The translations under genes and the position numbers were made by a program. This document shows, in pieces, positions 58,890 to 64,000 of a DNA stretch of 64,000 bases. This DNA comes from Zelopaecilomyces penicillatus. Its lineage: Eukaryota > Ascomycota > Sordariomycetes > Hypocreales > Pseudodiploosporaceae. The stretch is taken from NCBI GenBank assembly GCA_005765155.1, contig VCCP01000004.1, positions 930,001-994,000 on the forward strand, in the 5' to 3' direction. The notes under the pieces were generated by a model, which saw only the letters and a list, made by a program, of their open reading frames with translations, did no database searches and was not told where the DNA came from. Positions within the stretch are counted from its first letter, which is position 1, and every line of letters starts with the position of its first letter.

Positions 58890-59861
58890 CTAGTCTTCAT
58901 CCTCATCTTCATCTGCAGCGCCATTGCCGCGGTTGCCAGCGTTGCCAGCGTTTCCTGGGACAGGTGCGTTGCCAATATTGCCTCCTGGGAGTCTGGCGCC
59001 TGGCGCTCTGCCGGGAGGGGCAACACCAGCATTGCCATTGTTTCCAGTGTTGCCATTGTTGCCATTTCCTGGAGTCGTGTTTCCTGGTGCGTTGTTTCCA
59101 GGAGCGTTGTTTCCAGGAGCGTTGTTACCAGGAGCATTATTTCCAGGAGCGTTGTTTCCAGGAGCGTTGTTTCCAGGAGCGTTGTTTCCAGGAGCGTTGT
59201 TACCAGGGGCATTGTTTCCAGGGGCGTTGCCGTTGCCAGCTCCAGCACCAGCGGCCATCTGAACTGGGACAACACCACCAAACGGTCCAGCTCGGGCAGG
59301 GTTCTGGCATCGGACCAGACAAACGTTGTTCTGTCCAGATACATTGCCAGTACACTGCTGGTTGGCGGGAACAGCAGCCTTGAGGGCAAAGTCCTGCATC
59401 TGACCGTCTCGGTTTCGGCCACGGCTGCTGCCGGGGACATTCTGGGTGACCTGAATCGGCTCCCATGTGGCACCACTACCGTCCCCGTTGATCATACAAG
59501 TGTAAGGGCCAGCACCATCGGCATTGACTTGATGGACCGTCATGGTAACCTCGCCGCCGCGGGTGACTTGCGGTAGCTGGCCGCCAGTCAAGGCCATGAT
59601 CTTGGATGTTCCACTCTGGAGGTTGTTGGTTCCAGCACCGACAGTTTCGCCGAAGGAGGCGGCCGCCTCGCCTTTGAAGCGAGTGGCATCTTGCTGGAAA
59701 GGTCTGCGACCAGTGCCGTCACGGGGGGTGTTCGGGTCGACGCCAAGGGCCATGCCAGAGCCACCAGCATCTCCCACGGCGTTGGTGATGACGGCATGTC
59801 CAGCTGCAAGCCGGGCAGCCAGAAGGGCGGAGCAGACAAGAAGGTTCTTGATGGAAGACAT
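58890..59861 (-). CDS. Egh16/MAS3 (Gas1)-family secreted protein with Asn-Asn-Ala-Pro-Gly repeats
   Basis: Single exon, 323 residues. Residues 1-21 are a signal peptide (KNLLVCSALLAARLAAG). The family block (PF11327) follows: HAVITNAVGDAGGSGMALGV, DGTGRRPFQQDATRF, LPQVTRGGEVTMTVHQVNADG, GPYTCMINGDGSG and a final Cys-rich piece (QQCTG, NVCLVRCQNPARAGPFGG). Homologs are secreted during fungal infection-structure formation and include Magnaporthe Gas1/Gas2 (MAS3) and powdery-mildew Egh16. Predicted cleavage leaves His22 as the first mature residue. The C-terminal third is a low-complexity spacer: nine NNAPG units, Gly/Asn-rich sequence and a closing DEDEDED. No GPI signal is seen. A TATA-like box lies about 220 bp upstream. 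Confidence 0.9.
   Translation of the reverse strand: MSSIKNLLVCSALLAARLAAGHAVITNAVGDAGGSGMALGVDPNTPRDGTGRRPFQQDATRFKGEAAASFGETVGAGTNNLQSGTSKIMALTGGQLPQVTRGGEVTMTVHQVNADGAGPYTCMINGDGSGATWEPIQVTQNVPGSSRGRNRDGQMQDFALKAAVPANQQCTGNVSGQNNVCLVRCQNPARAGPFGGVVPVQMAAGAGAGNGNAPGNNAPGNNAPGNNAPGNNAPGNNAPGNNAPGNNAPGNNAPGNNAPGNTTPGNGNNGNTGNNGNAGVAPPGRAPGARLPGGNIGNAPVPGNAGNAGNRGNGAADEDEDED
59078..59229 (-). repeat. 15-bp coding minisatellite (NNAPG)
   Basis: About ten 15-bp units of the type GGAGCGTTGTTTCCA (+ strand) encode APGNN repeats. Single-base variation between units (GTTGTTA, GCATTATTT, GGGGCATTG) shows the array is not brand new. Copy number is likely to vary between strains. Confidence 0.85.
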
Positions 59862-62800
59862 GATGACTTCTCGGAGGGGTATTTTGTGTGTGTGAAAAAG
59901 GGCTTTGTGAAAAACGACTTGCAAATTAAACCTGGCCGGCAGGACAGAACGGAAGAGAAAAGAAGAGTGAAGAAAATGAGGAGAAAAGAAAAGAGCCCGT
60001 TGAATTGTCTGACTGCTGTGCCTGTCTTGATGCTGAACTGAAGAACATCGTGAGAACGGAGGCGGAATACACTTTCACTTTATACTTCCCTTCCCCCATC
60101 TCTGCATCCGTCCCAAGCTTCGGATGCTTTACATCCTTCACATCTTTTGCATCCTTCCTATTGCAAAACGTCCAGAGCACGGACCGGGGGCTGGCATGAA
60201 CAAAACTCAAATGCAAATGCAGCAAGTGGCCCACCCCCGAAAGATCAAACAGCCAGGGCTGCTAAAGACGGTTGTCAATGCCTCGCCCCCTCACGATCAT
60301 AAGGCCCGTGTAAACGAAGTAGTCTGTGTGTGTTATGTTTGGCAGTTAGGCATATCACAAAAAGGGAAGCATAGAAACGATCAGAAACGCCGCTCACACA
60401 ACCAGGCGAACACCCCCTCAGGATCAAGAGGCCCATGTCCCATGGAGGTTTTTTTTTTTTTGATAGACGTGAAAAGGTAAAAAATACATCAAGGGAAGGG
60501 TGGGGCGATCAGAAACACCACACAAACAGCCAGGCCAGCCCTCTCGGCCGTCTCTGCTCATTGCAATTCTCCAAGATCACTGAACTGAGCTCTCCAAGAA
60601 TACGCACCGATTGGCTCATGCTGATGATGGCGGTGATGATTCGAAACGATGGGGTTCAAAAGACTAAGATTGGCTATACCAATCGCATCATTGCTCGGAA
60701 CGGGCCCTGGTTGTCGCAAAACGACGTTTCAGGCCAAACGCAGGGCCCGGCCTAGCAACCGAAGTCTGGATGGGGTCAGTTGTTTGGGAGGAGGCTAACC
60801 GCAATGGTTGGAGCCCGTTCCGATATAGGGTCCTAAGGGTCCGAGTGCAGCTTGTAAGGAAAGGGAGAATTGTCTACACGCGAGAGGCCCGCTGTCTGAG
60901 CGTCTGTGGGTTCTGTCCATGCTGTAGGCAATATTATGACACCTTGCATCTGGAAAAGTTGCAAAGCGCTCGAGCATCTGATTGTGGTGTGTGTGTAAGG
61001 AGAGAGACGTTTAGGTAACGCATTAATTCGGGTCTGTTAAGAAACACGGCTGTGGGATGCTGAGGTGCGCTAACGGCTGTGCTGGAAGTGGCTAACGAGG
61101 GGCAACGGTCAGGGTGGGCTGTTCGGAACACGGAAGCAGGGCTGTCGCATGTTAAGTGTCTGTGTGACATCACTGCAAAACGTCACTGTCGCGTGACCTA
61201 AGGCAGTCTAGTTCTAGTAGCTTGCGGCGAGGAATAGAAACACTCATCGACATGATAAAACAAAGGGGGAATGAACATTTGCTGCAGGGCCGCTTCGCGA
61301 GGACTGCCGCAAACGATCGTGTCGTCTTCTGCCGACAGAGCGAGTGTTTTGGAAAAGAAACAACCAAACGATCTACCTTCATCCGCGCCATGCCGGTATT
61401 GGCCAAGCATTATTATTCACTGCCTACTGATGTAGTAGGCCCACAAACACATTCTTGGCTAGGACCCTCTCACTGGCAGAGTGTGCATGCAGATGTAGAA
61501 ATTACAAAGGGTCAAATATTGGAATACTGAAATCGGCCTGCCTACTTAGCCGGGAAAAGAACGGGCCATGGTTCATGCTCAGGCCTCATTCCCCAGATTC
61601 TATTATGACGAGGTATAATGGGGTATGATAATGGTGTATGATAACAACTCCCCCTTCAAACAGTCACGGGAGCTTTGTTCTTCCACGGCTCTTTTCTACG
61701 AGAGCCATGAGGGCATGATCTCTTAAACAAAATCAACCCGCGTGGTCCTTTTAGAATACCGAGACACGATACCAGAACAAAATGCCTGTGTAAGACGAAA
61801 TGACATCACATCAGTGGGAAACGTGGGAGAATAATCATGTGTATTGTGTTAGTAGTCTAGAAATACGAAATGACGAGGACATTCTTTCTTATCAAGCATG
61901 GGAGATATGGTCATGAACATAATAGGGCCGCCTGAGCACTTACCTTTAACAGCATGGTGTCCAACATCTTCACTGATACTTGCTGTTCCAAAAATGATCA
62001 TGTAGACGTTTGTAATAGGTCGCAGCCTTCAAACTTCTGGTTCTAGCAAAATAACTGACATAACTATTCTAAAAACAAAATTGAATGCATCCATTCATAA
62101 CATTTTCAGCAGGTAAGTCTGCCCAATAGATTCCCGGGGTATCATAATGCATCTCGTCTCTATGTGGGTTCTCACCAACCCATGTACACCCAATATATGT
62201 GAAAAATGCATCAACGCATTCAAGCAAAATAAATCAAGAACCAAATCATCAACATCGATCGCACAAGATAAATAAGTCATGCTCGAACAGAATAGCGTAA
62301 ACCCAAAAATAAGATCATCCAGCACCCAGGCATTCGGGTCCCTATGACTGTGGCACAACACCCGCCCTAAATCAAGGGGAAGACCCGCGCGCCGTTGAGC
62401 GCCCTTGCATGATGATCGATCGAGATGTATATATCATCAAGGACAGAAGAAAAAACGTGAGCATCCCGCCGCTAAGAATGCACATGCACGCAATAAAAGC
62501 AACCCTAACCAAGGGGAGAAGAGTGCCAAACAGGTAAAATCCGAACAGCTGGGAAATAAATAAGCACCAACAGAAGACATGACATCATGGCCAGTATGTT
62601 GGTTGTCTCATCAAGCATAGAGGATTCAGTTGCACATGGTTCCTAACAATAGTTCGTCACGATCTCTCCCATCCGGAAACGACGGGATTCCCGTGACCCT
62701 GCATCAGCGGCCGCCCCTCGGGTCACAACCCAAAGAGACAACCCACATGACTACCTCTGATGGGCAAATCCAAGATGGCCACTCGACCACTCGACACGGC

Positions 62801-63073
62801 GTGTTCATCCAATAAAGACGCAAACAGAGCAGAAGGAACTACTGAGACAAATCGAAATCGCACTCACCTTGACTCTAAAATGGAGGAGCGTGCCGCTTTT
62901 GGGTTTAACATTTGGAGCAGCATACCAGTATCAGCAGTGTGCATTCATTCCCATATGACATCAGTGTCAACATGACAAGTTTCAAGAACGGGTTTTGGAA
63001 GAATCATTAATGTCATAAGATACAGGTATCTACAGTTAGCATCACATATATACAGCGCGCTTGTCTCCTCATG
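59862..63073. other. 3.2-kb gene-free stretch
   Basis: Promoter side of the Egh16-family gene on the left and 3' flank of the last gene on the right. It contains a T13 run at 60449-60461 and AT-rich stretches near 61,860-62,340. Frames such as 61222-61530 and 60124-60480 have no family signature, and no RNA gene is seen. Confidence 0.45.
60079..60085 (-). promoter_or_regulatory. TATA-like box upstream of the Egh16-family gene
   Basis: On the - strand the sequence reads AGTATAAAG, with TATAAAG about 218-224 bp before the ATG at 59861. The distance allows a leader of about 190 nt. Predicted from sequence only. Confidence 0.4.
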
Positions 63074-64000
63074 CTAGGCCATCCATCGAGTTTCCCTCGA
63101 CCGTTTCCAAGAGGAATCGGCCACGGGCTTCTGGACTCGGCAAAGTGTCTCCTCCGGACTCCTCCGACTAATATCCCGCCTCAAATGTCCTTCGGACCGG
63201 TGAGCCAGGTATGATCGTGGTGAGGGTGAGCGGCGAAGCAGTGAGCGCTGTTGTGGTGTGGATAAATTTCGTGCAACTGTGGATGCGTACTCAACATAGC
63301 AGGTCGATTCATGGACTGGTCGCGGTGTGGGTGTGTCCGAATCAAGGGTATCATTGTCTGCGTTGGTAAAGGAATCGGGGGTATCGAAATGGTCAAGACT
63401 GCAAAAATCGTCTTCAGGGTATTGGGCGGTAGGGAACTCATCATCTTCCTCGTCATCCAAAATATGCACAGGTAGTTCCTTAGAACCGACGATGTCGTCA
63501 GTAGGATCATAAGAAGAACGCGTCTCCGCAGAATCACAGACAGAAGTGACAGCAGTGTCACAGTCGTCGGGTTGAGACAGGTCGTCGTCGTCGTCCTGCA
63601 TGTGCGAATGCCGCATATAGTCGTTGTCCAGACGTCCCGACTCTGAGCCGGAGAACGACATGGATCGTGATGGTGAGTTGATAGAGGTGTAGCTACGAGC
63701 TTCAGACTCGTCAGACAGAGTAGCCTCCGAATGTGGAGGTGAAAGAGGAATATGATCTGATTCATCGAAACAACAAGGTTCCACGGTCATGACTGGACCG
63801 TTGGGGAAGAAATCATCGTCGAGATATAGGGGGGTGGTGGCATCAACGGCGCTGCTGGCCTTTGTGCTGGTAGTGTGTGTGGAGTCGGCCTCGGAATATG
63901 ATGAGGCGGAAGAGTAAATGGATTCAGAACCATGGCGATCCATGTAATCATCTGGTAGATAGCTCGCAAAGTATCTGACTATGGAGTCAAACGACTTTGT
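63074..64000 (-). CDS. acidic Ser-rich protein, C-terminal part only
   Basis: Open from the right edge (64000) to a TAG at 63074, 308 residues of an incomplete protein; the 5' end lies outside. The first residues (FDSIVRYFASYLPDDYMD) look like the end of a folded domain; the remainder is disordered, rich in Ser, Asp, Glu, Thr and Pro, with DDDDDL, DDEEDDEFP and SPPHSEATLSDESEARS patches. The C-terminus is basic and Arg-rich (LLRRSPSPRS; RRDISRRSPEE; WKRSRETRWMA). I do not recognise a family. Acidic/Ser stretches plus SP/TP sites would suit a phosphorylated regulatory protein, but this is a guess. Confidence 0.65.
   Translation of the reverse strand, partial: TKSFDSIVRYFASYLPDDYMDRHGSESIYSSASSYSEADSTHTTSTKASSAVDATTPLYLDDDFFPNGPVMTVEPCCFDESDHIPLSPPHSEATLSDESEARSYTSINSPSRSMSFSGSESGRLDNDYMRHSHMQDDDDDLSQPDDCDTAVTSVCDSAETRSSYDPTDDIVGSKELPVHILDDEEDDEFPTAQYPEDDFCSLDHFDTPDSFTNADNDTLDSDTPTPRPVHESTCYVEYASTVARNLSTPQQRSLLRRSPSPRSYLAHRSEGHLRRDISRRSPEETLCRVQKPVADSSWKRSRETRWMA

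Noticed and set aside
58872..59576. 234-codon + strand frame with SRSVV repeats
   Set aside because: Antisense of the NNAPG minisatellite and flanks of the Egh16-family gene; its repeats only mirror that array.
1..64000. tRNA, rRNA, CRISPR array, transposase or reverse-transcriptase gene
   Set aside because: A scan by eye for B-box-like GGTTCGA motifs, repeat-spacer patterns and mobile-element protein motifs found none outside chance matches inside coding sequence; a computed search could still find a weak relic.

Overview
The window looks like nuclear chromosomal DNA of a filamentous ascomycete, most likely a Sordariomycete and probably Hypocreales. The basis is short introns (about 50-90 nt) with GTAAGT/GTGAGT-type donors and CTAAC-type branch sites, a Zn2Cys6 regulator, an Egh16/MAS3-type secreted protein and an Rck/Srk-type kinase. 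I cannot fix the genus. Exon joins below were checked for phase by hand; RNA evidence was not available.

Layout. 1-18,120: a Zn2Cys6 transcription factor (cut by the left edge), a proline-rich small protein, a MARVEL membrane protein, an Ent3-type epsin, a cyclophilin with an apparent mitochondrial leader, the RNA polymerase III subunit Rpc34/RPC6, the class I histone deacetylase Rpd3, the proteasome deubiquitinase Rpn11, a GFA-type zinc protein and an unrecognised 261-residue protein. Much of this is conserved housekeeping. 18,728-21,089: an Rck2/Srk1-like stress kinase, followed by a 3.8-kb gene-free stretch. 24,885-36,988: membrane and secreted metabolism: an allantoate/nicotinate-type MFS permease, a DUF1275 membrane protein, a secreted bicupin oxalate decarboxylase and a SulP sulfate permease, separated by long gene-poor spacers.

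38,041-51,805 is the most unusual part. A giant (about 3,190 residues) DUF6606-DUF3638-DUF3645 protein with helicase-like motif I and a DEAH box lies head-to-head with a C2H2 zinc-finger gene broken by an in-frame TAG. That gene is tail-to-tail with a deaminase-fold (OTT_1508-like) protein carrying HAE and CxxC motifs. The giant gene carries two single-base frameshifts that cancel in net frame. A conserved CGGRGGCCCAGTGGC element occurs once upstream of the zinc-finger gene and twice (21-bp spacing) upstream of the deaminase gene, at about the same distance (roughly 240-280 bp) from each start codon. This suggests common control of an accessory nucleic-acid-related module; the function is unknown.

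52,789-64,000: two serine peptidases (S9 and S33/TAP type) arranged head-to-head, an Egh16/MAS3-family secreted protein with a 15-bp minisatellite, a 3.2-kb gene-free stretch, and an acidic Ser-rich protein cut by the right edge. I saw no tRNA, rRNA, CRISPR array, insertion sequence or intact transposon.
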